A DNA stretch of 64,000 nt from Methanoculleus sp. 7T (GTDB lineage Archaea; Halobacteriota; Methanomicrobia; Methanomicrobiales; Methanoculleaceae): the NCBI RefSeq assembly GCF_023195915.1, contig NZ_JALPRP010000001.1:248001-312000 (forward strand), written 5' to 3'. Shown piece after piece: positions 35,839-46,805 of this stretch. The translations under genes and the position numbers were made by a program. How positions within the stretch are numbered: the stretch's first letter is position 1; every line of letters starts with the position of its first letter. The notes under the pieces were generated by a model, which worked only from the letters and a program-made list of their open reading frames with translations, made no database searches and was not told the origin of the DNA.

Positions 35839-36075
35839 TCAGAGCAGGGGTGCAATGGTCAGGATATTGTTACCTCTGATGACGACGGTTCCCAGTGCGC
35901 GGCCCCGCTGATCGTCGGTGTATTCGGTGGTCTCGTCCATATGGAGGTTTAAGTGTTCGTCCACCGCTACGAGCCGGCCCTGGAGTTTCCTCCCGTCGTC
36001 CTTGATCTCAACGACGATTTTAGAGTCTACAAGCGAAAAAACCTTCTTTACGGGAAGTACAATGCCGTTAACCAT
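35839..36075 (-). CDS. Sm-like (LSm) RNA-binding protein
   Basis: 78 aa. Sm1 and Sm2 motifs: KIVVEIKDDGRKLQGRLVAV then DEHLNLHMDETTEYT, ending ALGTVVIRGNNILTIAPLL. Forms a heptameric ring that binds U-rich RNA in archaea. Co-transcribed with the HTH protein. Confidence 0.92.
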   Translation of the reverse strand: MVNGIVLPVKKVFSLVDSKIVVEIKDDGRKLQGRLVAVDEHLNLHMDETTEYTDDQRGRALGTVVIRGNNILTIAPLL

Positions 36076-36220
36076 CTGTTCTTATGTGGTTATATTCACT
36101 CATTAAGGTTTCCATGATCACCCATCGTGCCGCGAAACGTCATGAGCAATCGATAGGCGTTGCGGTCGACGGGTGAAGACCACAGCGATGCGGCCGATCC
36201 CGGTATCGGAAAAGAAGAGG

Positions 36221-37321
36221 TTATTCTGGGGGAAGGTCTTCCCAGCGGTCCTTGAACTGCTTCTCGACGCCGGGGAGGGTGGTGTACTCCATCTCCTCAA
36301 GCGAGAGGCGGTGCGGTTCGAACGGCCCGTGGGCCCGGAGCACGTCGGAGAGTTCGCAGCACCGGTCGCGGACGCGGTCGAATGCCGGGTCGTCGAACAT
36401 ATCCGCAGGCCCGATCAGCTTCCCGTTGCTGACCTGGAACCCGAGACAGATGACCCGAGGCGGTCCGTCGAATGCGGTGCAGTTTGCGTCGCAGACGCCC
36501 ACCGGCATGAACGGCCCGTGGTGCGAGCCGCGCATCCAGCCGGCCACGAGGATGGGCGTTCTGAAGGGGTCGATGACCTCGCCGACCGACGGGAACCCGC
36601 TCTGCGCCCTGATAACCATGACCGGGTCGTCCTTGCCGACGTACCGGCCGGCCATCAGGTTCAGTCGCTGGGTGCTTGTGGACGCCGCAATCGTGCCGTC
36701 CCTCTTCCAGACGTACTTGATCACGTAGCGGCTCGGCGCTCCGATGTAGGCAAGGAGGCTATAGGACTCTTCCGGCGTATTGAACCGGATCCTGCGCTTC
36801 TCCATGACGTCGTGGACCTCGAAGGTGAACCCCTGGTGCATCGACGGGTCGATGACGAGGCCGGACGTGCTGAAGGGGTCGGCGAAGATCCGGTAGAGGA
36901 AGTAGTTCCACGCCCCCGGCTCGGTCTTGTCGGCCATGAAGACCAGAACCGGGTCGGACCCCCGCTCTTCGAACTCCATCTCGGCGACACCGGGCCCCAT
37001 TCCCTTGACGTTGCCGCTGAACGCGTCTCCGAGCAGGTCCTGGCCCGCACCGTAGAGTTTCATCTCCTTGGCCATCTTCGCGCATTCCATGAAGACGTCC
37101 CACGCCAGTTTGTGGATCTCTTCGTTGTCCTCGCCCTTGGTGTGCGTCATGATCAACTCGAGGTCGTCGCCGCAGTGGGTGACGTACGAGTCGATGAGGA
37201 TGCTGCCTTCTGCTTCCTTGAGCATCTGGGCGGCCTTTTCGAGGAGCTTCGGGTGGGTGCGGGAATGCCCCGGGAAACTGCCTATATCTGCTTTAATCAC
37301 GGACACGGTGGTCTTAACCAT
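36221..37321 (-). CDS. fbp: Fructose-1,6-bisphosphate aldolase/phosphatase
   Basis: 366 aa, standard size for the archaeal bifunctional type V enzyme. Starts TVSVIKADIGSFPGHSRTHP, with GSILIDSYVTHCGDDLELIM giving the Mg2+-binding aspartates and the catalytic Lys and Tyr region near YVWKRDGTIAAS. Catalyses both steps from triose phosphates to fructose 6-phosphate, committing carbon to gluconeogenesis. A TATA-like CATATAC (37378-37385) precedes it by about 60 bases. Confidence 0.95.
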   Translation of the reverse strand: MVKTTVSVIKADIGSFPGHSRTHPKLLEKAAQMLKEAEGSILIDSYVTHCGDDLELIMTHTKGEDNEEIHKLAWDVFMECAKMAKEMKLYGAGQDLLGDAFSGNVKGMGPGVAEMEFEERGSDPVLVFMADKTEPGAWNYFLYRIFADPFSTSGLVIDPSMHQGFTFEVHDVMEKRRIRFNTPEESYSLLAYIGAPSRYVIKYVWKRDGTIAASTSTQRLNLMAGRYVGKDDPVMVIRAQSGFPSVGEVIDPFRTPILVAGWMRGSHHGPFMPVGVCDANCTAFDGPPRVICLGFQVSNGKLIGPADMFDDPAFDRVRDRCCELSDVLRAHGPFEPHRLSLEEMEYTTLPGVEKQFKDRWEDLPPE

Positions 37322-37689
37322 TCAATCACCACTACCTAGACGGGCGTAGCCCTTACGACTACTAGATAGGTACTACTGTATATGTAGGTGTTGTTGCCTA
37401 GAAAAAGGGTTGGCTCGTGCAGCAAATTTGCGTGATCGCTCATCTTTCCGGCTGCCCGATTCTTCAAGGCATATCAATCGGAGAGTAGGATCCGGGCTAT
37501 TATAATCTCTTTCAACCGCTCCGCTCGATTATACAGGGCGGAAGACGATTCCGGCAGTTCTAACGGCAGTACAGATGAGATGCATACCGGGTCGGTCCGG
37601 CGAAGGTCGCGCGCCCTCGCCGGGCGCCTACCCTTGCAAAAAAGTTTGGGCCTGCCCACTTCTCCGGGTCGGCAGGCGAGTCGAACGGT
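37322..37689. other. Intergenic region with the fbp promoter
   Basis: TATA-like GTATATGT (37378-37385 on the plus strand) for the fbp gene. The rest lies between it and the hsp20 stop and includes no open frame that looks coding; an AT-rich stretch around 37490-37540 may hold the hsp20 terminator. Confidence 0.5.
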
Positions 37690-38142
37690 TCAATCGATCC
37701 TGATCGGCTTGCCCCGGGAGAACTTGACTTCCAGGACGCCGTGCTTGTAGTTCGACTGCATGGAGTCGGCATCCACGGTCGGTATCTCCACCGAAGTCAG
37801 TTGGTTGCCGCCGGCGATGATCGTCAGTGTGCCGTTGATGAGTGACAGGTGGATGCTCTCCTTCTCAATGCCCGGGAGATCAACCGCCACCGTCACGTCG
37901 TCGTCGGTCGTGTACATCTCTGCGATCGGTTCGATGGTTCCCTCGGAGGAGGTCACTTCGGGCTCCGCCGCGGGTTCCGTTCCCTCTACCGGCGTCTCTG
38001 TCGTGCTGCCGTCGTGGATGACGATCTTGAAGCCGTAAGCAAACGGCCTGTTCGGGTCTCCCTGCTCTTTGAGCCCCTGCTCCATGAGGCGTTTCATCAG
38101 CTCGTTTAGTTGCTGGAAGATGTCTGCTGGGCTGTCACTCAT
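37690..38142 (-). CDS. Hsp20/alpha-crystallin family small heat shock protein
   Basis: 150 aa. Hydrophilic N-terminus (about 70 aa), then the alpha-crystallin domain (DDVTVAVDLPGIEKESIHLS to YKHGVLEVKFSRGKPIRI), ending in the IRI tail motif used for oligomer contacts. ATP-independent holdase. Start at the ATG after GTGATGTAC; two further upstream Met codons are less likely. It lies beside, and on the same strand as, cdc48. Confidence 0.88.
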   Translation of the reverse strand: MSDSPADIFQQLNELMKRLMEQGLKEQGDPNRPFAYGFKIVIHDGSTTETPVEGTEPAAEPEVTSSEGTIEPIAEMYTTDDDVTVAVDLPGIEKESIHLSLINGTLTIIAGGNQLTSVEIPTVDADSMQSNYKHGVLEVKFSRGKPIRID

Positions 38143-38225
38143 GTACATCACTGTTGTTTTACTTCTACTGATGAGAGGGCGCATAGCCCCTCTCGGGGGG
38201 AGCACCCCGTGGATGGGCGCTCCCG

Positions 38226-40704
<2,479 letters not shown>

Positions 40705-40705
<1 letters not shown>

Positions 40706-41286
40706 TATTGTGGTGCCGCTCTCCCGCTACATCGAATAATCTCATTTTCAGTAACGATGTAATCCATCTTCACGTCGTTCCCTTCGACGGGAATGCTCTC
40801 CGCCTGCTGGCAGGAGAACGCGATGCCGATCTTGATCGGATGCGGGTACCGGCAGAGGAAGCGGTCGTAATACCCGGCGCCGTAGCCGAGCCGGTCTCCT
40901 TTGGCATCGAAGGCAAGCATCGGTATGATGACCGCTTGGACGTCCTCGGGCCGGGCCGGGAGTTCGTGTCCCAGAGGTTCGGGCACGTTGAACGTGCTCG
41001 GAACGAGAACCGAGGGGTCGGGCAGGTAGGAGAGACGGAGGCTGCAGGTCTCCCGTTCGATGATGGGCACGACGACCTGCACACCCCGCCGGTTCAGGTC
41101 GAGGATGAGGTCCCCGGTATCGACCTCCGGGACCTTTGAGACGTAGACCATGATCGTCTCGAACCCGTTCAGGAGGTCGAGAAGTCTTCGGCCGATGGCC
41201 GCACTGTACTCGGCTATCTGTGAAGGTGAGAGAAGGGATCGGGCCTCCTTTGCCCGCAGGCGGAGGGCCGTCTTAGTCTGGCTCAT
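40705..41286 (-). CDS. 5-formyltetrahydrofolate cyclo-ligase family protein
   Basis: 193 aa. Contains DRLGYGAGYYDRFLCR, the ATP/folate-binding signature of the family. Methanogens use tetrahydromethanopterin, so the natural substrate may be a formyl-pterin or repair product rather than 5-formyl-THF. It stands alone upstream of cdc48 on the same strand; the gap holds the cdc48 promoter. Confidence 0.88.
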
Positions 41287-41381
41287 TATAGGTGAGTTTT
41301 GGGCAAATTACCACATAAAGCATGCATACCCGAAGAGTGAGCGACACCCATCTTCAGGGCGGACCGGGGCCACCCCCGCCC

Positions 41382-41798
41382 CTACTTCTTCGATGCCTGC
41401 CCCTCGCCGCAGACGTCCCTGAGCTGGCGGAGAGAGGATGCAAGGACCTTGGTCTTCCCGATCATCGCGGCGATCAGGAGGGTGTCGAAGATCTCGTCAC
41501 GGGATGCGCCTTCCTTCAGGGCGGCCCCCATGTGGACTTTCAGACAGTTGTCCGCCCCCGCCCCGGCTGCCGCCGCAACGGCGATCAGCTCCGCGGTCTT
41601 TGCATCGAGGGACTCCGGGCGGGATATCCGGTAATCGGCGATGGCGGAGAGCGCGAAGACGTCGGGCCGGTCCCGGAGCATGGAGAAGATGAACGGCACG
41701 ACGCCGAGCATCTCCCCGACGTCTTCCACGACGCCGTCGCCGAGGTCGTCTGCATGGGCAAGGAACTCGTTGAGCAGTTTTTCGGTTTCGGGTTTCAT
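41382..41798 (-). CDS. Carboxymuconolactone decarboxylase/AhpD family protein
   Basis: 138 aa. All-helical; GADNCLKVHMGAALKEGAS has the C-x3-H of the family but only one Cys, so the CxxC peroxidase pair of AhpD is absent. Common in methanogens and of unsettled function. ATG at 41798 preceded by an alternative TTG at 41801. Confidence 0.8.
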   Translation of the reverse strand: MKPETEKLLNEFLAHADDLGDGVVEDVGEMLGVVPFIFSMLRDRPDVFALSAIADYRISRPESLDAKTAELIAVAAAAGAGADNCLKVHMGAALKEGASRDEIFDTLLIAAMIGKTKVLASSLRQLRDVCGEGQASKK

Positions 41799-41873
41799 CA
41801 ATCAGCCCTCTCAAATGATCGTGGGCGCGGAGCACGATAATGATACGGATTTGGGCCGGAACCGGAATCCCGG

Positions 41874-43028
41874 TCAGACCGTCAGGAACCCTTCGGGGGC
41901 GAGGCTGGTGGCGAACATCACCACATTGATCTCCTGGTTTTGCACCCACGTAGAGGAAGCCCGGTTCTTGCCGTCAGCCCAGAACCGCTCGATCGCGTCC
42001 GCGAGCGGCATATAGCGCATGAGGGCGTCAACCTGCCGCTGCAGAGACTCATTCCGGCGAAAGACCTCCCGATTCTCCCGGATCCCTTCCTGCAGACCGC
42101 GGACGCCTAAAAGCCCGATCGAGAGCCCGAACTCACGGAAAGCGAGGCGATACTCGGCCGGGTGCCTGAGGGTGCCGCCCCCGGCAAATGACGCGAGGCC
42201 GGCCAGGGCCGCGTGCAGGACGGAGTCCAGCAGACCCCCATACGCAGGGCCGCCCTGTATCATCAGTTGTGCGATCCTCCCGGCATCGAAGAGGAGGCCG
42301 CCGATGCCGAGCGGGTCGTCCGTGGCCCAAGTGCCGCCCCGACAGATGCCGGCCATATCGGCGATCTCCCGCTCGAGGTGCGCCGACTCCCCGGCCGCCG
42401 CCTGCAACTCATGGTAAGTGACGAACCCGTCGAGGGGGTCGTGCTGGCCCATGGCGGGGACGAGGGGGCGGGAGAGGTCGATGCTCATCTTCCAGTACAT
42501 CCTCTTCCCGCCGGAGGGGAGCGGGTAGGTGAATGCGGCATGGGCAGCCTCTGCAAGCTCCACCGCCCACCGGGCGTAGGTCGGGTCGGCGGTGACCCGG
42601 CTCACCCGGGTGAGCGCATGCATCCACTTCGTGAGATAATGATAATACTGTCCGTCCCGGTCCCACTCAAGGCGCTCGTCGAACGGTTCCCCGGGCCGGC
42701 GTTCCGGGAGCGGTTTTCCGATCCGAAGACCGCCCCGGGTGGGATGCGCCTCGCCCTCCTCTTCGGGAAGGCCGCTGATCCAGCCGGTCCTCAGGTCGTC
42801 GTCTCGGTGCCGGCCGAGGGTGCGGTGCACCTGGTCGACAAGGGCAAGCGCGAGGCCCCGGTAGGTCTCGTCGCCCGTCCGGTGGAAGAGTTCGAGGTAG
42901 TTGCAGACCGCGTAGGCGTCGGTCCAGAGGTAACGCCGCGGGCGGGCGCTCGGCGGGTCAAGTCCGGTCAGGCCGGCGAACTCCGCCATGAGTTCCCGGA
43001 CGGTTGCGGTGGTCGCGTTCTCGGTCAT
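41874..43028 (-). CDS. Six-hairpin (alpha/alpha toroid)-like protein of unknown function
   Basis: 384 aa from the ATG with GGGGGAT upstream. Repeated helical pairs with aromatic turns (YLWTDAYAVCNYLELFH, GLALALVDQVHRTLGRH, YYHYLTKWMHALTRVS, KRMYWKMSIDLSRPLVP) resemble alpha/alpha-toroid enzymes such as six-hairpin glycosidases, lanthionine cyclases or AGE-type epimerases. No catalytic pair is obvious. No close partner gene. Confidence 0.6.
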   Translation of the reverse strand: MTENATTATVRELMAEFAGLTGLDPPSARPRRYLWTDAYAVCNYLELFHRTGDETYRGLALALVDQVHRTLGRHRDDDLRTGWISGLPEEEGEAHPTRGGLRIGKPLPERRPGEPFDERLEWDRDGQYYHYLTKWMHALTRVSRVTADPTYARWAVELAEAAHAAFTYPLPSGGKRMYWKMSIDLSRPLVPAMGQHDPLDGFVTYHELQAAAGESAHLEREIADMAGICRGGTWATDDPLGIGGLLFDAGRIAQLMIQGGPAYGGLLDSVLHAALAGLASFAGGGTLRHPAEYRLAFREFGLSIGLLGVRGLQEGIRENREVFRRNESLQRQVDALMRYMPLADAIERFWADGKNRASSTWVQNQEINVVMFATSLAPEGFLTV

Positions 43029-43440
43029 GGATCCCCCGTCAGGGAGGTCGCCCGGCATAAGTTCTCGGGTCATCCCAGCTGGCGGGATGGGAGGTGAGGA
43101 ACCCGGCACCCCACCCTAGTAGTGGAGCATTTCACCTAAATTTTCCACGCAGACATCCCCGGGTCGGCGACCGGGGGGTCCCCTGTTCTGTTCCATCGTG
43201 CCCCGGGTCCGGCTTGTGCGGGGAGGGGGAGACCACCTCGAAGCCTGATGGCTTCTCAAGCTCCCTTTGGTCGCACTCCAGAGCATCGTTCCCCCAAAAG
43301 CGATTCCCACCACGGTCCACAGTCTGGGAATAGGTCGCTTTCATGCGTACAGCCTCTCGCTCTGTCCCATGCGTTCTCCCGCGTCCTTCCGCGAGAGGCT
43401 GGTAATCCGCACCAGAACCAGCACAATAAGATGAAATGGC
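43029..43440. other. Noncoding interval with a long inverted repeat
   Basis: No gene seen. An exact 11-bp inverted repeat CAGCCTCTCGC / GCGAGAGGCTG lies at 43350-43360 and 43391-43401, and an AT-poor, frame-less stretch precedes it. The short reading frames crossing it are compositionally noncoding. Confidence 0.55.
43350..43401. repeat. Perfect 11-bp inverted repeat with 30-base loop
   Basis: CAGCCTCTCGC at 43350-43360 and its exact reverse complement at 43391-43401. It is too long and too far from a gene end for a simple terminator; no target-site duplication or transposase remnant was seen. Confidence 0.6.
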
Positions 43441-44292
43441 CTAGTATCCCGTCGCGTAGTAGTAGCCGTCCTCCTCCCTGACGCGGACCGGGATGCGGAA
43501 GAGCCCGCCGATGGCCTCGTCGGTCAAGACCTCCGCCTTCGGACCGTCTTTTTGGACGGTGCCGTCCCGTATCAGGATGACCCGGGATATCTCCGGGATG
43601 ATGTCGTGGAGATTGTGGGTCACGAGGATGATGCCGGTGCCCGACCGTGCGATCTTCCGGAGGGCCTTTCTGAAGGTGTGGAGCGCGTGCAGATCAAGGC
43701 TGTTCGTGGGCTCGTCGAGGAGGAGGGTGCCCGGGCCGTGGACCAGCGCCCTCCCGATCAGGAGCCTGCGCGCTTCGCCGGAGGAGATCTCGGTCATCGG
43801 GCGGTCGGCGAGGTGAGCGACCTCGAGAAACTCAAGGACCTCATCCGCCTTCCGCTCCATCTCGGGGGTGACCTCATGGGAGAAGAGCCCGATGCTCGAG
43901 AAGAACCCCGAGAGCACGACTTCGCGGCCCGATATTCCACGGGTAAAGGTGTGCTGGAGGTCGCCGGAGACGATGCCGATGTGAGACCTCAAGTCGAAGG
44001 CGTCCCACCGGTCCCGGCCCCGGAACCGAAAGACGACCTCCGGTCCCCGATACGAGGGGTAGTACTCCCGGGTGATCGTCCGGATGAGCGACGACTTCCC
44101 CGCACCGTTCGGTCCGAGGAGGGCGATGTGCTCCCCCTCGCGGACCGTGAGCGATACCGAGTCGAGGAGTTTCCTCCCGTCTCTGACGACGGTGACGTTC
44201 CGAAACTCAAGCAGGGGCAGGGAAGATTCCCGCCCCGCCGAACCGTGCCCGGTTGCTCTGCCAGATAATTGCCCGTCGTTCATACCGTCCAC
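43441..44292 (-). CDS. ABC transporter ATP-binding protein without a permease
   Basis: 283 aa. Walker A GPNGAGKSS, signature ISSGEARRLLIG, Walker B LLLDEPTNSLD, H-loop VTHN. The signature (SSGEA) and overall look match the YheS/ModF-like soluble ABC ATPases. No membrane partner lies nearby. Two Met codons at the start (44292 and 44283) are possible. Confidence 0.85.
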   Translation of the reverse strand: MDGMNDGQLSGRATGHGSAGRESSLPLLEFRNVTVVRDGRKLLDSVSLTVREGEHIALLGPNGAGKSSLIRTITREYYPSYRGPEVVFRFRGRDRWDAFDLRSHIGIVSGDLQHTFTRGISGREVVLSGFFSSIGLFSHEVTPEMERKADEVLEFLEVAHLADRPMTEISSGEARRLLIGRALVHGPGTLLLDEPTNSLDLHALHTFRKALRKIARSGTGIILVTHNLHDIIPEISRVILIRDGTVQKDGPKAEVLTDEAIGGLFRIPVRVREEDGYYYATGY

Positions 44293-44366
44293 CCGGACGG
44301 GCCGTGCGGTCCCTCCCGCCGACCCGTCGAACCCTGTACATGAGCTGATGGGAGGAGATTTGAAGG

Positions 44367-44855
44367 TTATCCCGCACCCTTCAGCACTGAGCCCTTGGCA
44401 CTGCTGTTTGCGCGGTAGATCTCTCTCCGGTGGAAGAGGTAGATCACCATGATGATGACCCCGCCGACAAGCGTCGCCGCTCCCCAGGTTAGCGGCTGCC
44501 AGGTGACGATGTCCCCAAGAAGCGTCTCCTTCTCGAAGTTGTCCCCGGCATGAATGCTCTGTGCATCATAAAACATCGCAACGGCGGAGAGGACAACGAG
44601 GATTGGGAGGAATTCCCGGCGGTAGGCGACCAGCCATGCCAGCGCCAGGAGGATCAGCAGCATGTTCTCTTGGTAGCCGCTCAGGTCTCCTCCCGCGGTA
44701 CCGGCCGGCTCCGGAGTGGGGGCCGCTCCCGGACCCCGTCCCTTCCACGCGTTCTCGTAACCCGCTTCCGCGGCTGTTTGCCGGGCCGGTCTGATGGCGT
44801 CCACGTTCGGGCACCACCCGAGTTTCTTCCTGAGATACTCAAGAAATACCGTCAT
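44367..44855 (-). CDS. DUF1673-like membrane protein with GWCP N-terminus, third of three
   Basis: 162 aa. N-terminus FLEYLRKKLGWCPNVDAIR matches its two upstream paralogs; then a proline/alanine linker and three membrane helices (LLILLALAWLVAY, FLPILVVLSAVAMFY, GVIIMVIYLF). Start overlaps the second paralog's stop by one base (TGATG). Function unknown. Confidence 0.8.
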   Translation of the reverse strand: MTVFLEYLRKKLGWCPNVDAIRPARQTAAEAGYENAWKGRGPGAAPTPEPAGTAGGDLSGYQENMLLILLALAWLVAYRREFLPILVVLSAVAMFYDAQSIHAGDNFEKETLLGDIVTWQPLTWGAATLVGGVIIMVIYLFHRREIYRANSSAKGSVLKGAG

Positions 44856-45553
44856 CAGAATCCCTCCAGCGCCCGGACTATTCGTTCGGGGGCATCGGTG
44901 TAGATCGCAGCGATTCTCTTCTCCGTGGTCGTTATCGTCAGGGTTCGCGGGTAACGGGTCCGCAGGTAGGTGCGGTAGAAGATCACCGGGAAGAAGATCG
45001 CGGCGGCAACGCCGAAGAGAAACCGCATGGAGGTTGGATTCTCAAATCCGACGTACACGCTGGCGACCGCCGATACGAGAAGCGCCGCCAGCGCTATCAC
45101 AAGGAGCCGGGAGGAGACAGGGGGTTTGTTCTCCTTCACTTCCGCCTTCACGACGGCATCCTTGGGGATGACGATTGACGGGAAGAGCGGCCGCCTGATG
45201 GTGATCGTGCCCAAGGCGACCTCGATACGAGCTCTTCGTACTGCCCCGTACAACTCCAGAGCGGAGTAAACCAGCATGATAGCCAGCAGAAGCAGGTTCC
45301 CTGCAGGAAACATAACGAAGAGGCATCCGATGAGAAGAGCGCCGGCAACAAGCAGAATGAAGTACGTTGCCGGAGTGCCGGTAGGGCCGTAGTCCACGAG
45401 TACACCCTCCACGACTTCCCGGCTGCCCCCTGCCGCAGTGCCGAGCCCAATCTCGCCGCCCGGCGCGGCATACCGCCGGCCGGCTCCGGCCATTGCCGCG
45501 TTCGGGCACCAGCCCACCCACCTCCGTATCGCCTCGGAGAACTTCATCGCCAT
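44855..45553 (-). CDS. DUF1673 family membrane protein with GWCP N-terminus, second of three
   Basis: 232 aa from the ATG after GGGGAGGAG. FSEAIRRWVGWCPNAAMA tag, then two pairs of membrane helices with a central soluble beta domain (GTITIRRPLFPSIVIPKD) resembling a small PH-like or DUF304 domain, and a C-terminal KRIAAIYTDAPERIVRALE region. A much longer open frame through the upstream gene is not coding. Overlaps the first paralog by 10 bases. Confidence 0.82.
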   Translation of the reverse strand: MAMKFSEAIRRWVGWCPNAAMAGAGRRYAAPGGEIGLGTAAGGSREVVEGVLVDYGPTGTPATYFILLVAGALLIGCLFVMFPAGNLLLLAIMLVYSALELYGAVRRARIEVALGTITIRRPLFPSIVIPKDAVVKAEVKENKPPVSSRLLVIALAALLVSAVASVYVGFENPTSMRFLFGVAAAIFFPVIFYRTYLRTRYPRTLTITTTEKRIAAIYTDAPERIVRALEGF

Positions 45554-46164
45554 AAGGACTCCTCCCCACCCCGCATCGCCGTATCCAGAGTATACATCGA
45601 CCCCTTCTCCGCGATCAGGATTGTGCAGCGCCGCCGCTCCCAGAGGATCGTGGTACCATACGTAACCCAGCCGATGAGGCTCAAGCCCAGCATGAACCCG
45701 AGGATCTGGCCGAACATGCCGTTCCGAACAAAGTACGCCATACAGACGGCAAGAAGAATGAGGGCTACCGGCCAGCTCAGGTCCCTTGCTATGCGCAGTC
45801 TCCGGCTCATGTTGGCCCTGATGAACTCGCCGGCGGCAATCCTTGCGTACTGCTTCCGGTAACCGAGCAGGAAGCCGAGGGCTCCTCCCGCCCCGATGGC
45901 AAGGCCCGTCCACACAGCCGGATACCCCAGCGTATCCTCGACCAGGAGAAAGAGTATCGCTGCCACCGCTGACGCGGCTGCCGCCGTGACCAGCAGCTGG
46001 TTGTGGTAGCGGTTCCACCACTTGGGTTCGGTCCGGAGGGTCCCGTCCCGCCCGCCCGGTGCCGCGGCCGTTCCCGACTGCACCGAGAACTCCGCCCTCA
46101 TCGACCACTTCATTGGGCACCACCCGAGGTAGGCCCGTATTGTCTCCATGAAAGATAGTGTCAT
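45544..46164 (-). CDS. DUF1673-like membrane protein with GWCP N-terminus, first of three
   Basis: 206 aa. FMETIRAYLGWCPMKWSM tag, then two pairs of membrane helices separated by a charged loop (GEFIRANMSRRLRIARDLS), and a tail ending RRRCTILIAEKGSMYTLD. Overlaps the regulator's stop (ATGA). Divergent from the other two beyond the tag. Confidence 0.8.
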   Translation of the reverse strand: MTLSFMETIRAYLGWCPMKWSMRAEFSVQSGTAAAPGGRDGTLRTEPKWWNRYHNQLLVTAAAASAVAAILFLLVEDTLGYPAVWTGLAIGAGGALGFLLGYRKQYARIAAGEFIRANMSRRLRIARDLSWPVALILLAVCMAYFVRNGMFGQILGFMLGLSLIGWVTYGTTILWERRRCTILIAEKGSMYTLDTAMRGGEESLWR

Positions 46165-46607
46165 ACGAGTTCCTTCAGTTTCGCAAAGAGCTCATCGGCC
46201 ATCCGGGTCGGGTCGTCGGTCTTCGCGAGCGCAATCCCCAGTTCGTCCGCATAGTCCCAGAGGAGCTCGATGCACCGGGCGTAGCGCGGGCATGCGCCGC
46301 AGTCGCCCTCATGCTCGTACCAGACCTGCACGCCGTGATTTGCCGATACGAAGACGATTGCGCCGGCATCGAACGGGACGGAGCGACCGAAGAGGACCCC
46401 TTTTTCTGCGTTCAGGCGCTCGACATCGATCTGGTTTGCCTGCGCCATCGCTCGAAGCGTCTCCTCGACCTTCTGGTCCATGGTGATGAGCGCCTTCGAG
46501 ACCGCCTGGCGGGATATGCGGAAGCGCTCCGCGATCTGGATGTTGGGGAGGCCGCTGCGGCGGAGTCTCCAGAACGCAAACTGCCTGTCGTTCAGGGGGA
46601 GATGCAT
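46161..46607 (-). CDS. HTH regulator of the GWCP membrane-protein operon
   Basis: 148 aa. N-terminal sigma-4-like HTH, PNIQIAERFRISRQAVSKAL, of the kind in archaeal Tfx-type proteins; then a sensor-size domain with HEGDCGACPRYARC (CxxC-x5-C), a possible metal site. Its ATG overlaps the downstream gene's frame chain, and a palindrome starts 2 bases above it with a TATA beyond, so it is the first gene of the operon and probably self-regulated. Confidence 0.82.
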   Translation of the reverse strand: MHLPLNDRQFAFWRLRRSGLPNIQIAERFRISRQAVSKALITMDQKVEETLRAMAQANQIDVERLNAEKGVLFGRSVPFDAGAIVFVSANHGVQVWYEHEGDCGACPRYARCIELLWDYADELGIALAKTDDPTRMADELFAKLKELV

Positions 46608-46608
46608 A

Positions 46609-46638
46609 TGTCAACAGTCAGAGGTTGACAATATAATT
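46609..46638 (-). promoter_or_regulatory. Operator and TATA box of the GWCP operon
   Basis: TGTCAAC-N8-GTTGACA (46609-46630) is a perfect palindrome between TATA (ATATAATT, 46631-46638) and the start codon at 46607. With only about 25 bases from TATA to ATG the mRNA is leaderless and the palindrome covers the start of transcription. The half-site equals that of the BirA box at 21514, but the spacing (8, not 14) argues for a different protein. Confidence 0.65.
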
Positions 46639-46805
46639 GTTTCGATTTCTCCCTCAAACCAACTCATGTGAGGCGTCCCACGGCTGGGCATCCCAGCCCG
46701 CACCCCCTCTTCCCGAAAAAACCGGCGCACGGCCGCCGGATGCGCATGCTCCACCCGGGAAAAGGATCAGAAAATTAATTCCCGCCGCCATCGGAACAGA
46801 CTCGT

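Noticed and set aside
44855-46123. 422-codon frame covering two GWCP genes
   Set aside because: Only the last 232 codons match the family; the first 190 are a shifted reading of the neighbour, which has its own GWCP start and ribosome site.
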